From positions 47,259 to 70,676 of the forward strand of contig DJSG01000067.1 of NCBI GenBank assembly GCA_002440265.1: DNA of 23,418 nucleotides. The letters run 5' to 3'. The stretch is from Bacteroidales bacterium UBA6340. GTDB lineage: Bacteria > Bacteroidota > Bacteroidia > Bacteroidales > Paludibacteraceae. Shown piece after piece: positions 15,246 to 23,404 of the stretch. The translations under genes were made by a program, and so were the position numbers. The stretch's first letter is position 1, and the number at the start of each line of letters is the position of its first letter. The notes below the pieces were generated by a model. The model had not been told where the DNA came from, made no database searches, and saw only the letters and a list, made by a program, of their open reading frames with translations.

Positions 15246-15800
15246 ATGATATACAAAATTACTTTTTCGTGCGACGAGGTGGAGGGTTTCCGCCGTGTGT
15301 TCGAGGCAGACAGCGAGGCTACGTTTCTCGACCTGCACCGTGCTATATTGAAGAGCGTCAAGTATCCGGACGACCAGATGACATCGTTCTATATGTGCAA
15401 CGACCGCTGGGAGAAAGAGCAGGAGGTTACGCTTGTGGAGATGGGCAGCAACTTCGAGTACGACAATATGGTGATGGAGTCCACGCACCTGAGCGACCTG
15501 CTGGAAGAGCAAGGGCAGCGTCTCATCTACGTGTTCGACCCGATGTTTGAGCGTTGTTTCTTCGGCAACCTGACGGAGATACTGCCGGGCACCTGCGACG
15601 AGGTGAAATGCGTGGAGTCGAAAGGCAAAGCACCCAAGCAGTTGCAGACCGAGGACGCGATGGACGCACTGACGGCCAAGGGCGGCAAGGACGACCTCGG
15701 ATTGGACGAGGACTTCTACGGCGACAGCCAGTATGATGACGGTGACCTTGACGCAGAGGGCTTCCAAGACCTGAGTTTCGACGACGGGTCGATGTTCTGA
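15246..15800 (+). CDS. pRiA4b ORF3-like domain protein
   Basis: The 184-residue protein starts MIYKITFSCDEVEGFRRVFEADSEATFLDLHRAILKS, continues with MTSFYMCNDRWEKEQEVTLVEMG and LIYVFDP, and fits the plasmid pRiA4b ORF3-like family, a small alpha/beta domain of unknown biochemical role found in many bacteria. The last 60 residues are very acidic and low in complexity (LDEDFYGDSQYDDGDLDAEGF), probably disordered. I chose the ATG at 15246; the frame extends to a GTG/TTG-type start at 15207, which lies within the predicted leader. Its stop overlaps the miaA start by one base (TGATG), indicating co-translation with miaA. The function is unknown. Confidence 0.82.
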   Translation: MIYKITFSCDEVEGFRRVFEADSEATFLDLHRAILKSVKYPDDQMTSFYMCNDRWEKEQEVTLVEMGSNFEYDNMVMESTHLSDLLEEQGQRLIYVFDPMFERCFFGNLTEILPGTCDEVKCVESKGKAPKQLQTEDAMDALTAKGGKDDLGLDEDFYGDSQYDDGDLDAEGFQDLSFDDGSMF

Positions 15801-16702
15801 TGCCGACATTGGTGGTCATATTGGGACCGACGGGTGTGGGCAAGACGGACGAGAGTCTGCGTCTGGCACGCCTGTACGGATGCCCGATAGTGAGTGCCGA
15901 TTCGCGCCAGATATACCGCGATTTGCCTATTGGTACGGCGGCTCCCACGCAGGAAGAGCAGCAGGAGATACGCCACTATTTCGTTGGTTGCAAGGTACTT
16001 ACGGAGACATACAGCGCGGGTCAGTATGCACGCGACTGCTTGGAACTGCTGGAGGAACTATTCAAGACGCACGACCATGTAGTGATGGTGGGGGGGAGTA
16101 TGATGTATGTGGACGCCGTCTGCCGCGGATTGGACGATATACCGGAGGTGCCGGTGGCGGTTCGTGAGGCGGTACGTGCTGATTATCAGCGCAACGGGTT
16201 GGCGTGGTTGCAGGCGGAAGTGGAGCGGTTAGACCCCGATTATTGGGCGGAAGTGGACAGACAGAACCCGCAACGGCTGATGCATTGTGTGGAGGTTTGT
16301 CGGGTGAGCGGGCAGCCGTATTCGGCGTTTCGCCGCAACGGGAAGCCAAACCGGCAGAACAACACCGCGCGGGGGTTTGATATAGAAGAGGTGATGATAG
16401 AGCGTCCCCGCGAGGAACTGTACGACCGTATCAACCGCCGTGTGGACAAGATGATAGAGAGGGGGCTGCAGGACGAGGCAAGGCGTGCTTTCGAGATACT
16501 GAATATATCGCTTGACCCGCTGCCGGAGGGTGCGGAGGAAGTACTTCCGAATAGCGTTAACACGGTGGGATACAAGGAGTTGCTGCGATATTTCCGCGGC
16601 GAGTGGACGCTTGACCGTGCTGTGGAGATGATAAAACAAAACAGTCGTCATTATGCCAAAAGGCAGATGACATGGTGGCGAAACAAGCAAAAAACGATAT
16701 GA
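15800..16702 (+). CDS. miaA: tRNA dimethylallyltransferase
   Basis: It transfers a dimethylallyl group to N6 of adenosine 37 in tRNAs that read codons beginning with U. The 300-residue length is normal. Motifs seen are the P-loop GPTGVGKT (9-16), SADSRQIYRDLPIGTAAPT (32-50, with the DSRQIY signature), MVGGSMMYVDAVCRGLDDIP (96-115), NPQRLMHCVEV (about 165-175) and SRHYAKRQMTWWRN near the C terminus. GGSMMY replaces the more common GGTGLY, a mild deviation. It starts within the stop of the preceding gene and overlaps the next gene by four bases (ATGA), so it sits in a tightly coupled operon. With tcdA it is the second position-37 modifier in this window. Confidence 0.96.
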   Translation: MPTLVVILGPTGVGKTDESLRLARLYGCPIVSADSRQIYRDLPIGTAAPTQEEQQEIRHYFVGCKVLTETYSAGQYARDCLELLEELFKTHDHVVMVGGSMMYVDAVCRGLDDIPEVPVAVREAVRADYQRNGLAWLQAEVERLDPDYWAEVDRQNPQRLMHCVEVCRVSGQPYSAFRRNGKPNRQNNTARGFDIEEVMIERPREELYDRINRRVDKMIERGLQDEARRAFEILNISLDPLPEGAEEVLPNSVNTVGYKELLRYFRGEWTLDRAVEMIKQNSRHYAKRQMTWWRNKQKTI

Positions 16703-17754
16703 AGAAGCAGATATACATACTTTGTGCCCTCGCGGTGATGGCGGTCGGGTGCAAGAAAGTGACGGTGGATTTCACCTATTCGCCCACGGAACCGCGTGCA
16801 GGTGAGGCGGTTACGTTCACCAACAACAGCAGTGCGGGCGAGAAATGGGACTGGAACTTCGGCGACAACAGCACGACCACCAGCAAGAATCCCCGCCATA
16901 CCTTCAAAAAGGCGGGCACGTACCTCGTTACGCTGCGCGTGGATAGTGCTAAGAACCAGACGTGTAGCAAGTCGGTGACAGTGTATGACACCATACCGAC
17001 TTTCGTGGCATCGTCGGACTCGATTACGCACTACACCGACGTAACTCTCACAGCCAATATCTACAACCCGTATTCCTATAACTTGCAGTATCAGTGGACG
17101 TTACCCGAACATTGCGTGTTGCAGTCGGGTACCCTGACAAGCAGTGCGGTGACGGTGTATTTCACCACCTACGGGCAGTCGCAGCAGGTGCAACTCACCA
17201 TCACGCAGAACGGCGTGCAGTATCCCATCAGCCGCGACCTGTATGTGTATGAGACCCTCGCACCTGCGTTGCTGATGTCCCGCACCGACGGCACTATGAT
17301 GCGCCAACGGCTGATAGGGGAGCGTTTGGAGGACGCTTTGCCGGACACGCGCGACGAGGACAGGCAATTGCTGGCAGCCGTGTGCGATACCGTGGTGGTC
17401 TATAACGACTCTGTTTTTGACCTTGCGCGTATGCAGACTATCGTCGGCAGTCCCGTAAAGAGGGTGCAAATGGATAAGATGGCGCAGAAATGGTACTTCG
17501 TTACGGCTGACGGATTGTTTGTAGCCAACTTCAACGGCACAAGCACTGCCACATATATCACGCAGGTGGACGCAGAGGCGACAGGTGCGCTGCATATCGA
17601 CCATGAGCGCAACCAACTCTATTGGGCGACCCCGAGTGGATTATGGGCGATGCCGCTGGTCAAGAGCATGACCAACAAGTTCTCCACCACGCCCGCGCAG
17701 TACAACCAAGTGACTGATATAGCGCGTATTGCGTTCAATTCAGAAGCCCGTTAG
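16699..17754 (+). CDS. PKD-domain lipoprotein
   Basis: The 351-residue product has a lipoprotein signal (MKKQIYILCALAVMAVGC, lipid at Cys18). A PKD domain follows at about residues 22-96, with the hallmark KWDWNFGD (49-56) and the closing strand YLVTLRVDSAKNQTCSKSVTV. A second Ig-like module covers about 97-195. The rest (about 200-351) contains segments such as QKWYFVTADGLFVANFNGTST and NQLYWATPSGLWAMPL that look like beta-propeller blades. Such proteins are usually surface or periplasmic and bind polymers or other proteins. It overlaps miaA by four bases and ends four bases before the glycogen synthase gene. A role connected to glycan metabolism is possible but only by position. Confidence 0.85.
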   Translation: MKKQIYILCALAVMAVGCKKVTVDFTYSPTEPRAGEAVTFTNNSSAGEKWDWNFGDNSTTTSKNPRHTFKKAGTYLVTLRVDSAKNQTCSKSVTVYDTIPTFVASSDSITHYTDVTLTANIYNPYSYNLQYQWTLPEHCVLQSGTLTSSAVTVYFTTYGQSQQVQLTITQNGVQYPISRDLYVYETLAPALLMSRTDGTMMRQRLIGERLEDALPDTRDEDRQLLAAVCDTVVVYNDSVFDLARMQTIVGSPVKRVQMDKMAQKWYFVTADGLFVANFNGTSTATYITQVDAEATGALHIDHERNQLYWATPSGLWAMPLVKSMTNKFSTTPAQYNQVTDIARIAFNSEAR

Positions 17755-17758
17755 ACCT

Positions 17759-19243
17759 ATGCAACCCGAATATATCTTTGAGACCTCGTGGGAGGTCTGT
17801 AACCGTGTGGGCGGTATCTATGCCGTCCTCTCCACCCGTGCCGCGTCCATGCAGCGCGAACATAAAGACAAAGTGATTTTCTTTGGTCCCGATTTGGGCG
17901 GGACGTCCGATATCTACTTCAAAGAAAGCAAGACTCTTCTGCGCGGTTGGCGACCGGAAGGCGTGCGTGTAGGGCGTTGGCAGGTGCCGGGCAAGCCTAT
18001 CGCTGTGCTGCTTCACTGGGACAAACTATGGGCGGAAAAGGACGCCATCTATGCCCACATGTGGCAGCAATACGGTGTGCAGAGCCACGCTGCTTATGGC
18101 GATTACGACGAGTCCTGCCTCTTTGCCTACGCTGTCGGGCAGGTGGCGGAGAGTCTCTATCATCACCTCGGCATGCCCGTAACGGTGATGCATTGCAACG
18201 AGTGGCAGACCGCTTTCACCGTACTCTATATCCGTGAGCATTGCCCCCATATCGGCACCCTGTTCACCACCCATGCCACGGGCATAGGACGCTCAATTGC
18301 CGGTAATGGCAAGCCGCTGTACGACTATTTCGATGGCTACCACGGCGACCAGATGGCGGCTGAACTCAATATGGTCAGCAAGCACTCCGCCGAGAAGACT
18401 GCCGCACACTACTGCGACTGCTTCACCACCGTCAGCGACCTCACCGCACGCGAGTGCAAACAACTCCTTGACAAGCCCGTGGATATCGTCACTCCCAACG
18501 GCTTTGAGCATGACTTTGTTCCCATAGGCGATGCCTTCACCGCCGCCCGCAAACGTGCCCGCAAAGCCCTGCTTGCTTACGCCAAATCGCGTGGGGCAGA
18601 GGCAAAAGCCACGGATTGGTTTATTGGCACCGCCGGACGGTTGGAGTGGAAAAACAAAGGCATTGATGTCTTCCTTGCGTCTATGGAGCGGTTGGGTAAT
18701 ATGCCTGCTGCCACTTCCAAGGCAAAGCCCAAGCAGGTTCTCGCCTTTGTGATGATACCTTATCTTGACAAGCCCGACTACACCGTCGGCAATGTGCGTG
18801 TGGTCTTTATCCCCACTTACCTCAACGGCAACGACGGTGTGCTCAACCTGCCCTACTATGATTTGCTCATCGGATTGGACGCTACCGTCTTCCCGAGTTA
18901 CTATGAGCCGTGGGGGTACACTCCGCTTGAGAGCATTGCTTTTCATGTGCCGACCATCACCACCACACTCAGCGGTTTTGGTGTCTGGTGCCAGTCGCAG
19001 GGCGTGCAGACCATCGACCAAGGTGTAGCCGTCATCCGTCGCACCGATAGCAATCAGGACGAGGTCGTGGAGACCATCTCCGACACATTGCATCACTACT
19101 TCTCGCTGAATACCAAGCGGAAAGATGCCATCCGCACCCTTGCGGCAGCCTTGGCTGACAAGGCGGATTGGAAGCATTTCTACCCCTACTATCGCGAAGC
19201 CTACGCTATAGCATTGCAACGCGCTTCCGAGCGGACGCGCTAA
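17759..19243 (+). CDS. Glycogen synthase, GT3-type glycosyltransferase
   Basis: The 494-residue enzyme resembles the eukaryotic-type (GT3) glycogen synthases more than the usual bacterial GT5 GlgA. It begins FETSWEVCNRVGGIYAVLSTRA (residues 7-28) and has FFGPDLGG (41-48), HCNEWQTAF (145-153) and TTHATGIGRSIAG (170-182). GTAGRLEWKNKGIDVFLASME (290-310) opens the second Rossmann half. FPSYYEPWGYTPLESI (378-393) contains the E-x7-E catalytic pair Glu383/Glu391, followed by LSGFGVW. It adds glucose from a nucleotide sugar to a growing alpha-1,4-glucan; UDP-glucose is typical for GT3, but this is not visible here. It is the last gene of the operon. Small hairpins (19244-19262) follow the stop without a T-run. 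Confidence 0.9.
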   Translation: MQPEYIFETSWEVCNRVGGIYAVLSTRAASMQREHKDKVIFFGPDLGGTSDIYFKESKTLLRGWRPEGVRVGRWQVPGKPIAVLLHWDKLWAEKDAIYAHMWQQYGVQSHAAYGDYDESCLFAYAVGQVAESLYHHLGMPVTVMHCNEWQTAFTVLYIREHCPHIGTLFTTHATGIGRSIAGNGKPLYDYFDGYHGDQMAAELNMVSKHSAEKTAAHYCDCFTTVSDLTARECKQLLDKPVDIVTPNGFEHDFVPIGDAFTAARKRARKALLAYAKSRGAEAKATDWFIGTAGRLEWKNKGIDVFLASMERLGNMPAATSKAKPKQVLAFVMIPYLDKPDYTVGNVRVVFIPTYLNGNDGVLNLPYYDLLIGLDATVFPSYYEPWGYTPLESIAFHVPTITTTLSGFGVWCQSQGVQTIDQGVAVIRRTDSNQDEVVETISDTLHHYFSLNTKRKDAIRTLAAALADKADWKHFYPYYREAYAIALQRASERTR

Positions 19244-19309
19244 CGATGGTGTATAGCCATCGCCCCCCGTGGTATATTGGGGCAGTAAAAGTACCATTTC
19301 CATGCATTC

Positions 19310-19510
19310 GCGGAGGCACCTTTGCCTCCGCCGAGAGACCGCGGCTTCACCTGCTATCGCGGTTCCCTCCACTACCCTCACGGGCAGTATTCATACGTCA
19401 AAGAACACGGGCTGCTTACGTCTGCAGCCTACCGGATTCGACACCTCGAATCACGCTGCAAAGATACTGCATATTCTGAGTTTTTGTTGGTAAAGTATTA
19501 CCAATAATGC
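19310..19510 (-). repeat. Structured dispersed repeat, copy 2
   Basis: The core 19371-19510 aligns to 6711-6850 with about nine differences in 140 bases. The first hairpin is GATTCGA/TCGAATC around GGTG, with a G-C pair (19440-19447) where copy 1 has A-T. The minus-strand TATCTTTG box is at 19459-19466. Leftward lie a 6-bp stem (ACCGCG/CGCGGT, 19338-19363) absent from copy 1 and a perfect 9-bp hairpin at 19310-19331. That hairpin also differs from its copy 1 counterpart by one compensated pair (19316-19325). The rest of the gap 19244-19566 holds no supported gene. Confidence 0.7.
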
Positions 19511-19566
19511 TATAAAAGTATTGAACTCTGCATAAATGTCAGGTTCCTTATCCATTCACAAATCCG

Positions 19567-20016
19567 ATGCGACTATACAATCACATACCAATATGCCTTT
19601 TTATAGGCATTTGGAAGGGACTTTTCTTCTTTGGGCTGCGTTTACCGGACAGCAATAATAATGCACACGAAATAGGGGCGATTAGGGAAACAGACAATAA
19701 CAATGAGACTATTGGTTCAGAAGAAGGTATGCAACAAACGACCAAGTCCCTACCTGCGGTTTCTGATAAAAAAGGAGCCTCTACATACGCATTGCTGCAA
19801 GCGCGATATGCCAAGGATTATCCTGATTTTTGGAAGAAAGTGCGCAAAGTATATACATACTGCAACCTTAATGATGAGCAAAAAAACTTTGAGCGAATCT
19901 CGGAGTTTCTGCTTTCGGACAAAGAGAACGATATATTCGCATTGATGGATGAGGTGAAAGGAAAAACTAAAGAGATAGATTTGATCAGAACATTCATTAA
20001 GTATACTGTAAAATGA
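19567..20016 (+). CDS. Hypothetical membrane-anchored protein
   Basis: The 149-residue product is not recognised. It has an N-terminal hydrophobic segment (about residues 7-25, IPICLFIGIWKGLFFFGL) that could be a membrane anchor or signal, then a polar Asn/Glu/Thr-rich linker to about residue 70. A helical, charged C-terminal part follows (YALLQARYAKDYPDFWKKVRKVYTYCNL and on), with Trp and several Tyr. Its stop overlaps the ATG of the next gene (ATGA), so the two are translated together and may act together. No Bacteroidetes promoter consensus was found upstream; structured repeat copy 2 ends 56 bases before the start. Base composition is more AT-rich than the preceding operon. Confidence 0.65.
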   Translation: MRLYNHIPICLFIGIWKGLFFFGLRLPDSNNNAHEIGAIRETDNNNETIGSEEGMQQTTKSLPAVSDKKGASTYALLQARYAKDYPDFWKKVRKVYTYCNLNDEQKNFERISEFLLSDKENDIFALMDEVKGKTKEIDLIRTFIKYTVK

Positions 20017-20462
20017 AAACCCCTACATTTCTGTTTATTGTAATGATGTCCGTATGTACATTTGGACAAAACCAGTATTGCATTCAAGCCGGGCATCAAG
20101 TGAGCGTTATATTATTAGATGAATTAAACTCACAAAGGAAAATATCTTCTCCTTCTGCCATCGTAGCGGGAGATGTCTATGACGATCACGGTCGTAAGGT
20201 GTTAATAAGAAAAGGTACGCCTGTGTTGTTACAGGTTAAGTGCCGAAAAGCCTCTCTTTCCGGAGATGTGGGACAGATTACGATTCTACCTGTCAGCACA
20301 CAAGCGGTCAATGGAAGAGAAATCACGTTTGTAGCAGACGCTATCGTCTTTGAAGGCAACGACAATGCGTATTTTCGTTCTCAAAAGAAAGCAGTTATCA
20401 CACAGGGGACCGCCTTTGTGGCAAAAATAGGCAACACGTATTGCTTTACAGAACAGCCGTAA
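20013..20462 (+). CDS. Hypothetical secreted beta-rich protein
   Basis: The 149-residue protein has a signal peptide (MKTPTFLFIVMMSVCTFG, cleavage before Gln19). The mature part is beta-rich: HQVSVILLDELNS, AIVAGDVYDDHGRKVLIRKGTPVLLQV, GQITILPVSTQAVNGREITFV. The order 'value of a constant, KGTPV, then strands with a NGREITF turn' recalls small envelope proteins of unknown role in Bacteroidetes, but I cannot name the family. It overlaps the upstream membrane-protein gene by four bases. It converges with the ATPase gene ending at 20536; the 73-base gap holds no clear terminator. Confidence 0.65.
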   Translation: MKTPTFLFIVMMSVCTFGQNQYCIQAGHQVSVILLDELNSQRKISSPSAIVAGDVYDDHGRKVLIRKGTPVLLQVKCRKASLSGDVGQITILPVSTQAVNGREITFVADAIVFEGNDNAYFRSQKKAVITQGTAFVAKIGNTYCFTEQP

Positions 20463-20535
20463 CAGAAGTAAAATTGTATAGGTATTTTCATCGGTGCTAT
20501 CGTTTGCGTATCGCCATACATTCGCGTGATTCCGT

Positions 20536-21780
20536 TTATTCGTTAAGTATGTCCGGTCGCAGAAGAAAATCGTATAGCCCAATAATCTCAACTCCTTCAG
20601 AATCGAACCAGCCGCCATGATTGTCACCAACAATGATGATTTTGCGGAAATGGTCAGGTATCCGTACCAAGGCACGTTGCTCCTGCTCCGTTTTCTCGCG
20701 TGTAGGCAAGGCATAAGCCGACTGAATATACCACCTTTTTGGGGCTTGATTGACAACAAAATCAACCTCCAAGTTCTTGCGCACCCGTTTGGAGCCACTT
20801 TGCTCCCAAGATTCTACCAACCCCACGTCCACAGAGTAACCGCGCAGACGCAGCTCGTTGTAGATGACATTCTCCATAAGATGGGTTTCTTCTTCCTGAC
20901 GGAATCCCAAGACCACATTGCGAATCCCCATATCCTCGAAGAAGTATTTCGTTTCCGTGCCGATATATTTGCGCCCTTTCACATCATAACGAAGTGCTTC
21001 CGCTATGATAAAAGCATCGGAAAGGCAGGTCAGATACGCGAGAATTGTTTCGCGGGTCATCTTTGTACCCATAGAACTGAATGTGTCTGCAATACGCTTG
21101 GGATTGGTGGGAGCACCGATGCCAGATGCAAGTACCCGTACCAAGGTACGCAACCCTTCCGGATTGCGCAGGTGATTACGCTCAATCACATCACGTAAGT
21201 AGGTGGTTTCAAAAACAGTCTTCAGGTAGTCCTTTTTCATTTCGTCGGTATTCATCAACACTACTTGGGGCAGTCCGCCAAAACGGCAATAGAGATGGAA
21301 CGCCTCCTGTTTGTCGCCCCCTTGGTATTCGTAGAACTCTGCAAAAGAAAGCGGGTAAATACGAATCTCCCAACCCCGACCGCGAAACCCGGTAATCACA
21401 TCACGAGAGAGGAATTTGGCATTCGAACCGGTCACATAGACATCCACATTGGACATCTTGAGATAGGAGTTGAGCACATCTTCAAACTCGGTGACCAGTT
21501 GTATCTCGTCCAAAAGTACCACGTAATGGTTTGAGTCTGTGATGTGGCTGTCTATGTACTCCAGCAACGTATCAGGATTGCGCAGGCGGGCGTTACGGCG
21601 GCTCTCCAAATCCACCTCAATGATATGGGTGGCATCCATACCATGCTCCAACAGGTAGTTACGAAACAAAGTGAATAACAGGAACGATTTGCCACAGCGG
21701 CGGATGCCAGTGATGATTTTAATCATCCCATTTCCTTGGGCTTGTACCAAACGGTCAAGATACTGCTTGCGCGGGAACAT
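20536..21780 (-). CDS. AAA_14/DUF4143 ATPase
   Basis: The 414-residue protein has an N-terminal AAA ATPase module with Walker A GIRRCGKS (25-32), Walker B VVLLDEIQ (87-94), a sensor-like VTGSNAKFLS (116-125) and GFRGRGWEIRIYPLSFAEFY (131-150), a segment highly typical of the family. The C-terminal part (about 200-400) holds the DUF4143 domain with RKNLEVDFVV, similar to a nuclease-like core. Such proteins are widespread in Bacteroidetes, often in several copies, and their role is not settled. It has its own promoter (21867-21897) and an 80-nt leader. It is a single-gene unit, convergent with the unknown genes at 19567-20462. Confidence 0.92.
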   Translation of the reverse strand: MFPRKQYLDRLVQAQGNGMIKIITGIRRCGKSFLLFTLFRNYLLEHGMDATHIIEVDLESRRNARLRNPDTLLEYIDSHITDSNHYVVLLDEIQLVTEFEDVLNSYLKMSNVDVYVTGSNAKFLSRDVITGFRGRGWEIRIYPLSFAEFYEYQGGDKQEAFHLYCRFGGLPQVVLMNTDEMKKDYLKTVFETTYLRDVIERNHLRNPEGLRTLVRVLASGIGAPTNPKRIADTFSSMGTKMTRETILAYLTCLSDAFIIAEALRYDVKGRKYIGTETKYFFEDMGIRNVVLGFRQEEETHLMENVIYNELRLRGYSVDVGLVESWEQSGSKRVRKNLEVDFVVNQAPKRWYIQSAYALPTREKTEQEQRALVRIPDHFRKIIIVGDNHGGWFDSEGVEIIGLYDFLLRPDILNE

Positions 21781-21798
21781 ATTTTATTCGCTTTTTTT

Positions 21799-21825
21799 GT
21801 GATTGGCACAGATATTACGGTCTAA
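21799..21825. repeat. Direct repeat, unit 1 (in the ATPase leader)
   Basis: 27 bases that match 21939-21965 at 24 positions, both preceded by a T-run. Unit 1 is in the predicted 5' leader of the ATPase gene. TTACGGT here (21815-21821) can also pair with ACCGTAA (21851-21857). Confidence 0.6.
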
Positions 21826-21866
21826 ATGACGATTATCTCCAATCATATATACCGTAAACTTGCGTG

Positions 21867-21897
21867 CAAAGGTACAAAAAATAACAATGCGCACCAA
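21867..21897 (-). promoter_or_regulatory. Promoter of the AAA_14/DUF4143 gene
   Basis: On the minus strand TTG (21895-21897), 20 bases, TACCTTTG (21867-21874). Confidence 0.75.
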
Positions 21898-21938
21898 TTG
21901 TTCGGAGTGTGAAAGTGCCGTTTTAGTCGTTTTTTCCG

Positions 21939-21965
21939 TGATTTGCACAGATATTGCAGTCTAAT
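21939..21965. repeat. Direct repeat, unit 2 (upstream of the ATPase promoter)
   Basis: Second unit of the pair, 140 bases from unit 1, so the two flank the promoter at 21867-21897. The remaining gap 21966-22042 shows no gene. Confidence 0.6.
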
Positions 21966-22042
21966 ATACCCACAAATCTTCCCTCTTTCTACACAAAATA
22001 ACTGCTGAAAAATGGGTAAAATATCACATTATTTGGACTTAT

Positions 22043-22076
22043 TTTGTGATTATGGATATGATGCCGTAATCATAAA
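22043..22076 (-). terminator. Long hairpin after the metallophosphoesterase gene
   Basis: TTTGTGATTATGG (22043-22055) pairs with CCGTAATCATAAA (22064-22076) over 13 positions including wobble pairs, loop of 8. It starts 8 bases after the stop. No U-run follows on the minus strand, so the terminator role is tentative. Confidence 0.5.
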
Positions 22077-22084
22077 CAGCATTT

Positions 22085-23140
22085 TCAACTGCTTTTTTCT
22101 GTATGCAAGGTGATGAGAGTGATTTCGGATGGGCAGTTGATACGTATGGGAGCGGTGCAGCCAATGCCCTCGTTTACATAGAGAGACTGAATGCCATGAT
22201 TGTACCAGCCGGCGGATTGGCGGAACATAAGGTCGGAGAGAGGGTGTCCGAAGAGTCGTACCTGTCCGGCGTGGGTGTGCCCGCTGAGGGTTAAGGATAC
22301 GGGAGTCCTGTCCACAATCTCTGCCATCCACTGCGAGGGGTCGTGCGAGAGCAACAGGCGGAAACCGTCCGTACCCTGCAACGCCTGCGGGAGGTCGCCG
22401 CTGTAGATAGTGCGGAAGCCCTGTCCGTCGCACGAAGAGTTGTCCACACCCAGTATGGTGAGGGTCTGTGGGGTTGCGGTGTCTGTAGCAGTGAGGGTCT
22501 GTATATCTGTGGTGTCGTTGGTGCCTCGATGCAACGTAATGTGCCGGTTGCGCAGGAGTTGCCAGCCGAGGGTGTCGCGCTCAAAAGCGGCGAGGCGTTC
22601 CACTTCGGCGAGACGTTGCTCTTCGGGGAGGTGCGAATAGATGAGGAGGTCGTGGTTGCCCAAGACACTGACTACGCCATCGGTAGCGCGGAGTCCGCGG
22701 AGGATGCGGGTATAAGGTTGCGCTTCCGCTACGCCCATCGTGACAAGGTCGCCCGTGAAACAGATGAGGTCAGGCTGCAAGGCATTGACAGAGTCCACGA
22801 CCCGTTGCAGAGCCGCAGGGCGGTCGTCGAAAGTGGAGAGGTGCAGGTCGCTGATATGTACCACTCGGTAGCCGTCGAAGGCAGCGGGGAGGTCGGTGCT
22901 TGTATAGTCGGTGCGGTTTACCCACAAGCGGAAACGCCCGAAAAAGCAGCCGTACGCCATCACAAGCCACAGGGCAAGGACAAGGGCGAGGGCAGTCCAA
23001 CCAAAGGGTGCATACGGTGGTGCGGGCAGGTGGAACAGGCACGCGATTGCCCACCAGATGCCAAAGATGATGTGCGGCAAGGCACAAACCATGGCAGCAA
23101 AAACGAGTGCCATTGCCAAGGTTATGAGAAATACTTGCAT
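22085..23140 (-). CDS. Membrane-anchored calcineurin-like metallophosphoesterase
   Basis: The 351-residue protein has two hydrophobic segments (about 4-36 and 47-66) and then a calcineurin-like phosphoesterase domain. The metal-binding motifs are in the usual order: HISDLHLS (95-102), FTGDLV (128-133), LGNHDLL (160-166), SHDP (265-268) and SGHTHAGQ (286-293). Family members hydrolyse phosphoesters such as UDP-diacylglucosamine or other lipid-linked and nucleotide substrates; the substrate here is unknown. The ATG at 23138-23140 is chosen because it leads directly into the first membrane segment; a start at 23182 is open but runs through an AT-rich leader-like stretch. No promoter consensus was found upstream. 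Confidence 0.9.
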   Translation of the reverse strand: MQVFLITLAMALVFAAMVCALPHIIFGIWWAIACLFHLPAPPYAPFGWTALALVLALWLVMAYGCFFGRFRLWVNRTDYTSTDLPAAFDGYRVVHISDLHLSTFDDRPAALQRVVDSVNALQPDLICFTGDLVTMGVAEAQPYTRILRGLRATDGVVSVLGNHDLLIYSHLPEEQRLAEVERLAAFERDTLGWQLLRNRHITLHRGTNDTTDIQTLTATDTATPQTLTILGVDNSSCDGQGFRTIYSGDLPQALQGTDGFRLLLSHDPSQWMAEIVDRTPVSLTLSGHTHAGQVRLFGHPLSDLMFRQSAGWYNHGIQSLYVNEGIGCTAPIRINCPSEITLITLHTEKSS

Positions 23141-23202
23141 AGTATCCGAACAAACAATTAAATTAACACTAATAAAAACCAATAAAATCGGTTGTTTCGT
23201 TC

Positions 23203-23319
23203 TCCATTAAAGCCATTAAAGAACCATTAAAACATTAATTACCGTTTGATTAACCACTAATTTTGTATTACAAAAGAACTTTTTGAACATTAATTACCAT
23301 GTAATTAACCATTAATTTG
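23203..23319. repeat. AT-rich iterated region
   Basis: CCATTAAA is repeated three times (23203-23231). Two imperfect copies of a 33-34-base unit beginning ACATTAATTACC follow, at 23232-23265 and 23287-23319. No gene is visible in 23183-23418. Confidence 0.55.
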
Positions 23320-23332
23320 CATTTAAGGTCTC

Positions 23333-23356
23333 CGCGGACGAGGCGTCTGCGTCCCC
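23333..23356. repeat. REP-like palindrome (copy B2)
   Basis: Matches the complement of 11023-11046 at 22 of 24 bases. Confidence 0.6.
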
Positions 23357-23366
23357 AGTAGCCCCC

Positions 23367-23404
23367 CGCTATCCTCCCGTTATCCTCCCGTTATCCTCTC
23401 GTTA
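23367..23404. repeat. 11-bp tandem repeat
   Basis: Three units of CGTTATCCTCC (first CGCT..., third ending CT) plus a partial fourth, directly after the palindrome and close to the end of the window. Confidence 0.65.

Noticed and set aside
19430..19452. tRNA-like TCGAATCC string on the minus strand in repeat copy 2
   Set aside because: It is part of a 7-bp stem with a 4-base loop, not a T-arm, and no acceptor or anticodon stem can be drawn.
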